Part shown: positions 10,810 to 21,420 of the stretch, piece after piece
Position numbering within the stretch: position 1 is the first letter of the stretch
Layout of the letters: each line of letters begins with the position of its first letter
Assembly: GCA_030068075.1 (NCBI GenBank)
Contig: CM057839.1
Coordinates: 54,030,960 to 54,094,959 of the forward strand
Source: Paguma larvata
Lineage: Eukaryota > Chordata > Mammalia > Carnivora > Viverridae
Direction of reading: 5' to 3'
Length of the DNA stretch: 64,000 nucleotides
Translations under genes and position numbers: made by a program
Notes under the pieces: model-generated
What the model was told of the DNA's origin: nothing
The model's input: the letters and a program-made list of their open reading frames with translations, nothing else
Database searches by the model: none

Positions 10810-10933
10810 GAGGTTGAAGAGTTGAAGATGAAAGAGAAAAGTAATCACGACTGTAACCAAACCAACCCGAGTTCGCTCTTTGGTGAGTCATAGAAACTGC
10901 ACCAGGTGAGTCCCTTAAAGGAAACTTTATTTG
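10810..10933 (-). mobile_element. ERV class I R/U5 end, inverted copy
   Basis: Read on the minus strand this gives CAAATAAAG, then ACTCACCTGGTGCAGTTTC, then a TTTGGTTACAG primer-binding-like site. It is the mirror image of the R/U5 end at 10958-11036 and is also related to the LTR end near 41200. Confidence 0.6.
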
Positions 10934-11013
10934 CCGCAAATAAGGAGTCCAAGCTTCCAAATAAAGTTTTTCATGTGGGATAACTCACCTGGTGCAGTTT
11001 CTGTGACTCACCA
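10881..11013. repeat. imperfect palindrome, ~53-bp arms
   Basis: Arm 10881-10933 is the near reverse complement of 10958-11013, with a 24-base spacer. The outer 10 bases pair perfectly (TGGTGAGTCA with TGACTCACCA). The arms are two retroviral LTR ends facing each other. Confidence 0.9.
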
Positions 11014-11036
11014 GGGCATAAACTCACATTGGTTCA
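10958..11036 (+). mobile_element. ERV class I LTR 3' end (R/U5)
   Basis: Contains AATAAAG at 10960, then U5 ending ...GGTTCA at 11036. Two bases later the primer-binding site begins, the canonical CA-TT-TGG spacing. Confidence 0.6.
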
Positions 11037-11038
11037 TT

Positions 11039-11056
11039 TGGTGACCCAGATGGGAC
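11039..11056 (+). other. putative retroviral primer-binding site
   Basis: TGGTGACCC at 11039-11047 equals the complement of a tRNA-Trp 3' end including CCA; the remaining bases are eroded. The mirror copy retains CGTGATT, also expected for tRNA-Trp. Confidence 0.45.
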
Positions 11057-12184
11057 AGCCGTCCTTCTGGGGTTCTGCCCTCCAGTTCCCTGGTTGCCAG
11101 CAGCTGGAGCAGCAGGCAGCGGAAGCTCACATGAGCTGAACAGCTCAAGCTACCAGGACCAGGGGCAGATTCCTTAGAGGAGACTCACCCTTCTTCGTGC
11201 TTGTGACGAGTGACCTGCCATTCTGTCCTCATTTGGAATCTGAATCTCATTTGAAACTCTGATTATATTTACCCAAAGGATTTCTGTTGGGATAGATTGT
11301 GCCAGATCCGTGGCACAGATCTTAGAGGTAGAACTTGAGCTGTCTCACAAAGTCTGGGCAAGGTGGCATAACAGTCGGAATACACTGGGTAAACGGGGCC
11401 TCTCCGGTAAACACTCCAGATGACTGAACACTGATTAGGGTCCAGTGTTGAGTCTAGACATCCACAGGTGACAAAAGATTACGCAACCCAGCCATTCAGA
11501 GGGTTGGATGCTTTAGCCTGGCGAAATGCGAGTGATCTAACAGACGAATCTAGGGTCTGGAAGATTGAAGAAATCACTCTCCCACTTGGGTTGTTTGTTG
11601 TTGTTCTGTTTGTTGTTGTTCCCTGTTTAAATCTCCACCCTGGGGGCCCCTGGGTGGCTTCATCCGTTAAGCATTTAAGTGGTTAAGCATCAGACTCTTG
11701 ATTTTGGCTCAGGTCATGATCTCACTGTTCCTGAGTTCGAGTTCCTCATCTGACTCCGTGCTGGTGGTGCAGAGTTTGCTTGGATCCTCTCTCATTCCCT
11801 CTCTCTTCTGCCCCTTCCCCCCTCGTGTGCATGCACGCTCTTTCTCCTAAAATGAATAAATAAAATTAAAAAATAATTGGGCCAAGTTTGTTAAGACTGG
11901 ACTTGTTTTACAATCAAATTAATATTGATTTGGCTATCTTTGATGGAAACGAGGGTGATTTTAGAGAAAAAGTATGTTTCAATCACATGTCTTTGTGGAT
12001 GTTGGATTTCATTCTGATTGTCTTAGTGTTCGTTGTTTGCCTATACACCTGGATCCTGAATTCTGGTTTCCTTGAATATCTGACTGATTCTCCAAACTAA
12101 GGTTTCCAGTTTCCTTTCATTCTCTTGCCTTGGAATCAATGAGAACTAAAACTGCCCCCCCTTTTTTCCTGAAGCCCTGCCAAC
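11057..12184 (+). mobile_element. ERV leader and unassigned internal remains
   Basis: Sequence following the primer-binding site and preceding the pol scraps. By position it should be untranslated leader and possibly gag remnants, but no gag signature could be read. A SINE interrupts it at 11642-11877. Stops are frequent. Confidence 0.4.
11642..11877 (+). mobile_element. CAN-SINE with internal duplication
   Basis: Sense copy, head GGGGGCCCCTGGGTGGCTTCA. The GGTTAAGCAT segment of the tRNA-like head is repeated (GTTAAGCATTTAAGTGGTTAAGCATCAG), a small tandem duplication. Confidence 0.9.
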
Positions 12185-12851
12185 GGAAGCCAGGCACCGT
12201 GAAGCCCTACTTCTGAAGCTCCAGCCTTAGCATTACCTGATTTTGACAAGCTGTTTGATGTGTATGTACACGAAAGGCAAGGAATAATAGCTGGAGGGGT
12301 TTTAACCCAAATACTGGGGCCCTTAAAGAGAATGGTAGCGTCTTTTTCTGAACAATTGGACGTGGTGGCCAAGACGAGCTTCACAGCCACATGCCTCTTG
12401 TTAGAAGCAAAAGAAACAAACAAACAACAAACAATTCCCTAGAAGCAGCGTGTGCCTGTTTGGACTCCACATCAGGTTTCGAGGCGCGTTTGTTTGTTTG
12501 TTTGTTTGAAACCTAGGGACATCTGTGACTATCCCAAAAGAAAATGTTACATTATCAGGCCATGCTGACAGATAGATACTCCCGGATACAGCTGCCACCC
12601 TACCCCCCAATCATGAATGACTTGATCAGATTTACTCTGGCTGCAAAGATCTCCAGAGGGAACCTCTGTCCAGTGCAGAGGAAATCTGACTTCTAGACGG
12701 CAGCAGCGTTGTGGATAATGGACTAGGAAGGACAGGATATGCTGTTGTATTCCGAAAGGCTCTCATAGAGGCCAAAAGACTGGCCCCATGCACCTCAGCC
12801 CAAAAGGCAGAAATTATTGCAGCAACCAGAGCATTAGAATTGAGTGAAACA
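12185..12851 (+). pseudogene. degraded retroviral pol remnant
   Basis: Two in-frame stretches recall gammaretrovirus-like pol. The first, about 12190-12415, resembles the end of reverse transcriptase (connection region). The second, about 12690-12850, resembles the start of RNase H, including its TSAQ-type motif. The DNA between is frameshifted and contains a GTTT microsatellite. Gag, protease, most of reverse transcriptase, integrase and env are not seen, and a SINE cuts off the RNase H part at 12852. This is a non-functional genomic fossil of a class I ERV. The match rests on motif wording, without an alignment. Confidence 0.65.
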
Positions 12852-13045
12852 GGGGCGCCCGGGTGGCTCAGTCGGTTGAGTGACCGACTCTTGATTTTGG
12901 CTCAGGTCATGATCTCATGGATGTGAGTTCGAGCCAAACACTGGGCTCTGTGCTGACAGCGCAGAATCTGCTTGGGATTCTCTCTCTCCCTCTTTCTCTG
13001 CCCCTCTCCCCCCTCAAAATAAATAGATACGCTTAAAAAAAAAGA
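12852..13045 (+). mobile_element. CAN-SINE
   Basis: Sense copy, head GGGGCGCCCGGGTGGCTCAG, inserted into the RNase H remnant. No retroviral wording could be recognised downstream. Confidence 0.93.
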
Positions 13046-13401
13046 AAAGAAAGGAACTGAAATTAAGGTCAGCCAAGCCTCCAGGTATCTGTCCCCATCA
13101 GTCACCTCCCCTCCTCCATATGATTTGTTGTTCTCTTCTCTCTCCATGGACTTCCTTCCTCTGCATCCTCTGCAGGCTCACAGTGAAAATGGCTGCCTCA
13201 CAGTTGTTAAACTTAACAAGTTGCAGTTCCAGACACATAATGAGTATGACCTAATTCTTCCTGGATCCAATTAAAAATTTCCAGAAAAGAGAATTCTACA
13301 GGGTGTCAAGCACTAGCTGTAAAATCTGTGGCTCCTGTGATACAAATACAGCTGCCAGAGGTCCATTCTGGTGTTAACCAAGAAACAATTCAATGAAAAT
13401 T
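13046..13401. other. no gene seen
   Basis: Unassigned sequence next to the ERV relic; it may be further eroded proviral DNA. Confidence 0.45.
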
Positions 13402-13412
13402 TAATCAGACAG

Positions 13413-13609
13413 GCATTTTTAAAAAACATAGTTTATTTATTTTTGAGAGAGAGAGCTTGAGTGGAGGAGGGGGCAGAGAGAGAAGGGGACAGAGGATAGG
13501 AAGCAGGCTCTGTGCTGAAAGCAGCGAGCTCAAACTCATGAACCGAACCGCGAGATCCTGGCTTGAGCCAAGGTCGAATGCTCAACGGACCGAGCCACCC
13601 AGGCGCCCC
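13413..13609 (-). mobile_element. CAN-SINE
   Basis: Antisense copy with target duplication TAATCAGACAG at 13402-13412 and 13610-13620. Confidence 0.94.
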
Positions 13610-13620
13610 TAATCAGACAG

Positions 13621-14962
13621 CCTTTTAGTTAGGCCGTTAGGATTGCAATTGTGGAGACAGAGATGTGGGTGGAAACCTAACTCTTTTTCTGAGGAGGACA
13701 GAGACGGGCAGGGTTATAAACGCCAAAGTTCACAAGTGCTGTTCTCACTTAGGCCCTCTCTGCAGAACACAGACGGAGACTAGGTGACCTGGATTGACCG
13801 AATTAACTTGCAAACGAGGGCTTGAAAATTGAAACGCGTCAAAATCTCCTGGCTCCTTTCGGAGTGAAGAATGCTAACAATTCAGGTGTCCTGGTGAGGA
13901 GGGAGTTAAGTCCAGGCCGGCTGGCTTGCAGCTGGCACAATATTTATGGTCCCTCCGATGAGGACGGGCATAAATTCTTGGTTTATGCCTGCCGACCGTA
14001 TTTGTAATGAAACTCTCTTAGGTAGACTTGCTCGCTCCGTTTTAACATCTCCTTTTACACCCGAGACAGGTGGATCAGGGTGGCAGTTCCCAAAAGAGGG
14101 GAATCCTTGTGAGCCGGGCAGGTATCGACTTGCAAATGACCGATGCTAGTATCAAACTAACACTGCCGTACAGGCCAAAGGACAAGGAGATTGGCTCTGA
14201 CTCCCGAAACCGGGGTTTCCAAGCAGAGTCATTTTGCCTACAGCCCCATCCAATTTGTTCTTTGAAGTAATCCAGAAAAATTTGCCAGGTAGAGTGGTAG
14301 GGAGGGCAGTCTGGATGGAGGAAACAGTGTTGTTAGAAACAAGGAGGGGTTAACATGGGCGTAAGTTTTATGCACTGGCAGGGCCCCTGTTGTGGCTGTT
14401 AACCCAGCTTCCATATCAAGATTCCAAACGGGGGTAGAAAAGCAGGCAGAGGAGGTGGTGTTAGATTGTGAAAAGCTTTGTCTATCTTGAAAACAGAGGG
14501 AGCCATTGAAGGTTCTAGATCACAGGATGTCATGTGTCATCCACAGCTTAGAAAAATAAATGCAGAGAGCAAAGCACTAGCGTTGTTACTAATGCTAAAC
14601 TCCTGAAAACAATCATGGGTGCCGATATAAATTATTTCTTGAATTTGTTCTGGTTTTCAATTTAACGTATATGTATTGGCACATATCTCCAGGAAAAAAT
14701 CAGAGAATTTGTTAAGCAGTCACTGACCCAGGCCAGGAAACATGCAGTTTATTCGCAGAATCCTCCTCCGTACCACCTACAGAACAGAAGGCACAATACC
14801 GCACCTTCGCCCTCAGCGTGGTTGGAGGACATTATAAATAAAGATTCCATGGAGAAGGTTCATTGTGTCCCCCAGGAGGTCAGCGTGTTGTGAATTCCAG
14901 GCAGCCGCTTTATGGACTATGAGTAGGAGATGCTCCGAAAGTAAGTGATATTGATGTGGAAA
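13621..14962. other. no gene seen (1.3 kb)
   Basis: No SINE, L1 or L2 wording and no recognised coding domain. It lies between two ERV-derived segments, so old proviral DNA is possible but unsupported. Confidence 0.5.
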
Positions 14963-15690
14963 TGTTGGGGTTTGGAGTGAACAGTCAAGAAAGAATTCTT
15001 GAGGCCTCTTTGCTGCAAAAGGGTGGTTTTATTAAAGCACGGGGGCAGAAAGAGCCACACTGGGTTTGTGGGGAGTGGCTGATTATATACTTCCAAGGTG
15101 GGAGGAGGTTAGGGATAGCATAAATCTCTAAGGAATTTGGAAGTAAGGGTTCCAGGACCTCAAGGAGGTTGGCTATTATTGTTAGGAAAAGGTCATTTAC
15201 TACCATCGAGTAAAACCTTAGTCAAGAGACCCTTCAAGATGTATATCAGGAGGCCATATCTGGGAGGATGGTTGCTAATATATATCTTGGGGAGTAGAGA
15301 TAAATGAGGTTTCCTAAGGAATTCTTATATGTTAAAGGAGATTTACAGAATCCTGGAGGTTGGGCTGATCTCAAGCTAAGTTTGCCTTTTGCCTTTAGCG
15401 AAGTATTCACATGGAGGCAGTTGAGTTCCCAGAAGATCACTCCGCCTGTCCCAAAACTTGTCAAGAGGCTATAAGTTGTAAGGAAATTTAATTCTTTTTC
15501 TTTTGTCTGTGTTCTGAGGTGTTCTAACTGTGCTGTGCTTCTCCCTGAATACCAGTACTTCATCCTAATCCATTTATGAAGGCAACCTGTTCTCTCTGTG
15601 CCGCGCGTCTTCCCACACTCCCGCGTTGAACTAACATCTGCTTTCAGTAAGGTTTCACAGCCCATTGGCTCTGGCTGACTGAGCACCCTC
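14963..15690 (-). mobile_element. probable antisense LTR (class I ERV type)
   Basis: The plus strand begins TGTTGGGGTTTGGAGTGAACAG, so the minus-strand LTR ends ...CCCCAACA. Just inside is TTTAATAAAACCACCC, a plausible polyadenylation region. The left edge is convincing; the right edge near 15690 is uncertain. The 146-codon minus-strand frame here is a by-product. Confidence 0.6.
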
Positions 15691-16139
15691 CCATAGGGAT
15701 AATACTGCCTATTGTAGGTATGAACTCTTCTTATAGCTTCTTTTTATTTCAACTAATATCACAACAATTCATGTGCAGACAGTTGCTGAAGCAGAACTTG
15801 ATTTAATTGTGTGATTCTAAGTAGCTGATGCATAGCCAAGGTTCATCAAAGGGAAAATAACCAGAGCAAAACCAACACATTGGTGGTCGGTGGACAAATA
15901 GGGCAATTAAGACCCCTTTCTGCAGCTTTGCCACTTCCGCGTGTGAAGGCAGGAATACATCTCTTCCTTTCTCTTGGTTCCCATATTTCCTCCTGTCATA
16001 GGCAGGAGGGCAGCTTATGGCCCCTTACGTAGTGAAGCCAGTCAAGATATACATACATACAAGACATTCTATTTTAAAAATAGAAATAATAACAGCCCTC
16101 CTTCCTTCCTCACTGAGTTATTGTGAGGATCCACAGAGA
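15691..16139. other. no gene seen
   Basis: Unassigned single-copy-looking sequence. Confidence 0.5.
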
Positions 16140-16470
16140 AGTGGTTGCAATTCCTTTGTAAGCTGTACAGGGCAAAACTCTGCAGCCACAGCCTTGCCTA
16201 AAACCCTCCAATCTCTCCCTCAGGACCTTGAAATGAAGTCCAGAGTCTGTACATGGCTTAAAGATTCTCCCTGAGCGGGCTCACCCCTGCAGCTGCCCCC
16301 TGTCTCTGAGCCGCCTCCTGCTCTAGGCTTCACCCTGTTCAGATCCCTCATTGGCTGTTCCCCACAGGCCCTTACTCAGGCTGGTCCCCCTGACTGCACT
16401 CTTTCTTCCCTGCTCCTCCCTTTCGCCCTCATGTGGGCTTCCCCAAGGAAGCGTTTCTCAACAGCAGCAC
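16140..16470 (+). mobile_element. L2 fragment
   Basis: AATCTCTCCCTCAGGACCTTGAAATGAAGTCCAGAGTCTGTACATGG and the C-rich continuation follow the sense L2 3' region. Confidence 0.65.
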
Positions 16471-16734
16471 CCTTGACAATTGGGGCCAAATAGTTTTTAT
16501 CGTGGGGAGGGGGAGGCTGTCTTTAAACATCATAGAGTGGTTAGCAGCAGGGATGGCCTCTATCCACTAGATGCCAGTAGCACGCCCTCCCCTCAAGTCG
16601 TGACAACCAAAAATGTCTCCAGACACTACCACTTCTCCTGGGGAACAAAACCAAACCAGAAAAATCTCCACTCCACGGTGTTGCTTTTATTGGGGCCAAT
16701 TATACTCTAGACACATCCAGATGCTGAAGAATAA

Positions 16735-17110
16735 TAAGAATAACAATAAGAATAAAGCTTTCTTTATTTGCTAGTGGTGGTCTGATCTTGGATTCAAGCC
16801 ACCATCACAGTCATGAGGGATAACACTTGATCTTGCTAACTAAAAGTACCCTAGTCTCTTCTGGTTTAAAACCATCTATTTCATGATCCTTCCACTGTGT
16901 GAAATGTGAAACATTCTCTGAAATTGATTTCCTGCTTACTCATGACTGGCAGCGGCTCACAAGTTGTTCACTTTTTGAGTAAATGGTAAGTTTGCTTCTG
17001 AACACATAAATAACCTAAAGGTTTATTTTGCTTTGTGCCTCAGACGAAGTGGGACCAAGTGAGCTGGCGCTAGATGAGTCTGCAGACAGCAGGGCTGAGC
17101 AGGGGTGGGA
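16735..17110. repeat. arm A of distant inverted repeat
   Basis: Best part 16900-17052. Words such as AAGTTGTTCAC, GAGTAAAT, ACATAAAT and CCTAAAGGTTTATTTTG recur on the opposite strand at 19585-19790. No known repeat family recognised. Confidence 0.75.
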
Positions 17111-17599
17111 GAGGAGAGACAGGGATGCGATCTCTGATCCTCCGTCTGCCTAGGTCCACACAATTTCCTTCCTCAGTGGGGCGGGTGCTGGATTTTGCAC
17201 TCTTCTAAGGATGCTTGAAAATTTCCCAGCATTTACCCATAGAAGAAAGGAGCAATGTCCCCTTACTCTAAAATCTCCCCAAAACTTTTCTGGTTATTTA
17301 AAACCTCCCTCCTCCCCCAACTTGGGGGAGGAAGATGGGGAGGGAAGACAAACCCACGGTACATCGTTCCCGCTTTCTTCTTCCTCTGCCTCTCCTTTTG
17401 GAACCAAATGGGCTTTATTTTCCCTTTCCTCCCTACCTAGAAGGGATTTGTCCTCCCTCTCCCCCTCTCATGTCCTCCTCCTTCCCGCATTCTCTGTTTC
17501 CCTTCCCTGTAGGCATAATGCCAGCAGACCTGCAGTTGAAGAACCCGGCTCACTGGTGGAGTGGCAAAAGGACTTAACCAATTAATTCATAGTACTTAA
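17111..17599. other. no gene seen
   Basis: Pyrimidine-rich stretch (17270-17510) with overlapping short open frames that look compositional. Confidence 0.5.
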
Positions 17600-17750
17600 C
17601 TCAAAAGTACTCCTCTTTTATTCACTCATCAGATAATTGTTAGTCATCTATTTCCTCGTTTGTGTTCCTAGCAGGGCAGGGTTGTGCTTGCCTTGTGGAC
17701 CATTGCATTCCCAGCACTCAGCTTGATCCCGCATCACATATTATCTGGAA
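17600..17750 (+). mobile_element. L2 3' end fragment
   Basis: GCAGGGCAGGGTTGTGCTTG followed by ATTCCCAGCACTCAGC is the sense L2 3' end wording. Confidence 0.55.
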
Positions 17751-18190
17751 TATAATAGCTTAAAATAATGCACATTTATTATTTCACAGATTCCATGGAT
17801 CAGGAGTCTTCGCGTGGCATAGTGGTCTGCTCAGGGTTTCACAAAGCCACAGCCAAGGTGGGTGAGATAGGGTCTCATTTGAGGCTCCAAGTCCTCTTCT
17901 GACCTTAGATGGTTGTTGGCAGAATTCATTTCCTTGAAGTTCTAGAACTCCTAATGGCCGCTTCCAAGCCAGCAAGAGATTCTTTCTGACACTTTCAGAT
18001 CCACCCAGAATAATTTCCTTTTTGATGAACTCAAAATCAACAGATTTGCAAAATCCTTTCAACTTCGCCACAATACACAACCTCATCACAGGAGTAACAC
18101 CCATCATAGTCACAGATCCTGCCCACCTTCAAAGGGAAAGATTATACAAGGGTATGGATCACTGGAAGTTATCTTAGAATTTTGCCTAAA
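17751..18190 (+). mobile_element. MLT1-type LTR (ERVL-MaLR)
   Basis: GCTTAAAATAATGCACATTTATTATTTCACAGATTCCATGGATCAGGAGTCTT near the left and GATTATACAAGGGTATGGATCA near the right match the MaLR LTR seen again at 56684-58016. Confidence 0.65.
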
Positions 18191-18229
18191 TTTTGTTAGT
18201 CCAAAAATATTGGTTGAATGAATGTGTGA

Positions 18230-18420
18230 AAGAAGGCAGGCAGGCAGGCATCCCATTGGTCTTCACAATAACTCTGGCTGTAGGTAGTATCACCTTCAAT
18301 TTATGGAGAAAGACATTCAATTCAGAGACAGCAAATGATTTGCCTTTGTTCAAAGATGTGAAATTGCAGGATGAGGCTCCAAACTGAAGCCTGTCTGAGT
18401 CCTTACCCTTTATGCAGCAA
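18230..18420 (-). mobile_element. MIR
   Basis: CACAATAACTCTGGCTGTAGGTAG, then GACAGCAAATGATTTGCC, is the complement of the MIR core. Confidence 0.6.
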
Positions 18421-18946
18421 AACGCTCTCTTATACCTCAGTCCTGCCCCCTGTCTCTGGCCAGAGCCCTGATATAACCAGGTCCGAGCTCTCTGCTTCTA
18501 TTCACCTGGCTAGAGCCAGCCATGAGGTGGAGACGGAGGCCCATGGGGCCGTAGATGGATTCCCCGGGCACCGTCAGCCCAGCAGACTCCAGAGATCAGT
18601 GTGGGCCACGCCAGGGCTTCTGTGCACTGGAGGAAAGCAAAGCTCAGTTTACTTCTATCCAGAGGTTTTGGCCCTAGTCCATGCCCAGACCTTGGCACGT
18701 GTAGGTTCTTTTTGTTCCAACATTCTCCAAGGACAGAGAAGGGGAAGCTGGTGAGGGATGTTTTCTGCTCTGCCTCCTCCCTCTCAGAGGCCTAGTAAGC
18801 TGTTCCTCTTGCTCTAGTGGGAATGGAGTGTGAACAATGGTCTCGAGACCACAGAGGACAGAAGTCCAGGGAGTCGCTGGGAGAAGCTATGGGGTTAGTT
18901 CAGACAGCAATGCTATGTAGTGTTTTATATGAGTAAAGAATTTGCA
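18421..18946. other. no gene seen
   Basis: Slightly GC-richer DNA. Overlapping frames up to 127 codons on both strands lack recognisable domains or splice context. Confidence 0.5.
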
Positions 18947-19045
18947 TGGTGCCTGGCTGGCTCAGTTGGAAGAACATGCGACCCTTGATCTTGGGGTTGT
19001 GAATTTGATCCCCACGTTGGGTGCAGAGATTAAATAAACATAAAA
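18947..19045 (+). mobile_element. old-type CAN-SINE
   Basis: Short form without CT block: TGGTGCCTGGCTGGCTCAGTTGG followed by GATCTTGGGGTTGTGAATTTGA and an AAATAAACATAAA tail. Confidence 0.88.
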
Positions 19046-19569
19046 CTTGTTAGAGAACAGCAACATGTTAGGCTTCTCTTTTCATCTGCTTCCCAGTGAC
19101 TCCTTCGCCCTGTCCCTTTGTGCACCAGATATTCAATACCTTCTCTGTGTCCGGTCCACCCGCGCTTATTTTCTTCCCTGCCTCTCAATCATTCCTAGTC
19201 TACTTGTGATCTTTAATAAGCAGTAGCCTTTCATCTGCCTTTGTGTCGCCAGACTTCACATTCGTGCCACACGGAAACACCATATTCCCAAGTCTCTCCA
19301 TTATAGTAAAATCCGCCTAATGCGGAGGCAATCATATCCCACCGCGCAGACCTCACAGCACGCCAGGCATCCATCCAAGGTGGAAGATGTTTGTTTGTGT
19401 ATTTTCATAATCCACTTTAGGCTTTTATTACAATGAGACAATAAAAGAAAGATATGAAGGCATTGATCTTGTGGCTGGCACCTTTGTTATTCACTTCATG
19501 TTGACAATTCCCATTGAAATTCAAGCATTCTTCCTCTTTAGCCACTGTTCCTCAGTCTACAGAGAGCAT
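19046..19569. other. no gene seen
   Basis: No named repeat. Sequence looks single copy. Confidence 0.5.
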
Positions 19570-19880
19570 TCAAAACAAATTATCTGCAGCCTCATGAATA
19601 TCCAGCTCATTCTCTCCCGCTTCCTTCTCCTGAGACACAAAACAAAATAAACCTTTAGGATATTTATGTGCTCAGAGGCAAATTTATAATTTACTCAAAG
19701 GTGAACAACTTTTGCAAGCAGCTGCTACTCATGAGTAAACATGAAATCAAATTTTAGAGAGGAAATTTTTACATTCCACGCAAGTAAACCTCCTCACTGC
19801 TACTTACATACAGCCAGACGGAATGGTAAAGGGGCTTCCAGAACGTAGCTGGATTGTCCAAAAGAAGCTTTTACTGATGA
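19570..19880. repeat. arm B of distant inverted repeat
   Basis: The reverse complement of 19585-19790 aligns with 16900-17100 through many shared words, including CCTAAAGGTTTATTTTG and GAGCTGG...ATGAG.CTGCAGA, after small gaps. The spacer is about 2.5 kb. Confidence 0.75.
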
Positions 19881-20184
19881 AATACAAACATTTGGAACCA
19901 GAGAGCCTGTTTGTTTTATCCACTAAACCTATTTCCAACCACCACTCCACCTACTGATTTCTTTCCATCATCCAACTTGATTAAAGCTGAAAGGGGGAGC
20001 TGCATGTACAAAAGCATGGAGGCCTGGAAAAGCTTTCATTTGTGGAAATGAAAGCAATTAATCCACCTTGAGAGCAGAGGAATGATGTGTCCCAGGACTT
20101 GAAAGATGGTGGAAACACCATCATCAAAGGCCTTCCGTTAAGAAGTTTGTTCTCTCCAGGAGACCCTCTGAATGGGTAGAATGG

Positions 20185-21175
20185 TAGCTCTCCACCCTAA
20201 CCCCTGGAATCTGCGAATGCTGTCTTATTTAAAAAGACAGGGGGGCTCTGCTGCCTGGGTTGCTCCGTCAGTTAAGCATCTGACTTTGGCTCAGGTCATG
20301 ATCTCACAGTTTGTGAGTTCGAGCCCCACATCAGGCTCTCTCTCTGCTGTCAGCATGCAGCCCCCTTTGGAATCTGTCTCCCTCTTTCTGCCCCTCCCCC
20401 ATTTATGCATACTGGGAAGTTCAGGAGTGCCTGGGTAGCTCAGTAGGTTAAGCGCCCAGGTTTGGCTCGGGGTCATGATCTTACTGGTTGTGAATTCGAG
20501 CCCTCTGTGCTAACAGCTTGGAGCTCAGAGCCTGAAGCCTGCTTGGAATTCTGTGTTTTCCTCTCTTTCTGTCCCTCCCCTGCTCATGCTCTCTCTGTTT
20601 CTCTCTCTCTCAAAAGTGAATAAACATGATAAAAAGATAGATAAGGGGCACACCTGGGTGGCTCGGTGGGTTAAGCATCCAAGTCTTGATCTTGGCAGGT
20701 CATGATCTCACGGTTTCATGAGTTCGAGCCCCACATGGGGCTCTATGCTGACCTTGTGTGGACTTCTTGGGTTTCTCCCTCTCTGTCTGCCCTTCCCCCA
20801 CCTGCATTTTCTCTCAAAGTAACTTAAAAAAAAAAGTCTTAGCCAATATAATTGACTTAAGTATCTTGAGGGGAGATCATGCTGTGTTATCAAGGTGGGG
20901 CCTAAAGCCAACAACTAGTGTCCTTAAAAGCCACAAAAGAGGAGAGAGCCACGTGAAAGTGGAAGCAGAGATTGGAATGATGAGACACAAGCCAAGGGAG
21001 CCAGCAATCATCAGAAGGAGGAAGAAGCAAGGAATGGAGTCTCCCCAGAACCTCCAGACGGCGTGCCAACACCTTGAATTCACTCTTCTGGCCTCCAGAA
21101 CTGTGAGAGAATAAATATCTGTCGTTGTAAGCCACCCGGTTTTGGGCCTTTTGTTACCTCAGCCTAGGAAACAGA
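20185..21175 (+). mobile_element. old LTR-like repeat split by three SINEs
   Basis: CTAACCCCTGGAATCTGCGAATGCTGTCTTATTT (20197-20230) continues after the SINE block with ACTTAAGTATCTTGAGGGGA and ends near TTGTTACCTCAGCCTAGGAAACAGATG. A common mammalian dispersed repeat; the family name is not certain. Confidence 0.6.
20245..20835 (+). mobile_element. array of three CAN-SINEs
   Basis: Three sense copies in a row: a 3'-shortened one (20245-20415), then copies with heads at 20424 and 20646. All lie inside the older repeat at 20185-21175. Confidence 0.9.
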
Positions 21176-21179
21176 TGCA

Positions 21180-21420
21180 CCTGTCCCCACTCTGGGGACT
21201 TTGTAGAGATCTACTCTCACCCTTCAGACTTAGCTCAGGGGTTGTGCTCTCTCTGAAGGCTCCCCTGGGCAGCCCGGGTAGAGCGAGGCCCCCCCTGCTC
21301 TCAGCCTGGGGCTGTCACACTCTGCCTGTTGTTTCTCCTATTGAAACAAGAGTTTCACTGCCTGGTGACATCCAGCCGTCCTTGGTCTTCTCTTCAGCAC
21401 AACGCCGAAACCCTTCAGGG
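21180..21420 (+). mobile_element. L2-like fragment
   Basis: CACCCTTCAGACTTAGCTCAGGGG followed by a CTGAAGGCTCCCC-type phrase resembles diverged sense L2. Confidence 0.45.

Noticed and set aside
12711..12926. Possible functional retroviral RNase H gene
   Set aside because: Only the start of the domain is present before a SINE interrupts it; upstream frame is broken. Annotated as a fossil.
15246..15686. 146-codon minus-strand open frame
   Set aside because: Lies inside an antisense LTR, where no retroviral gene is expected.
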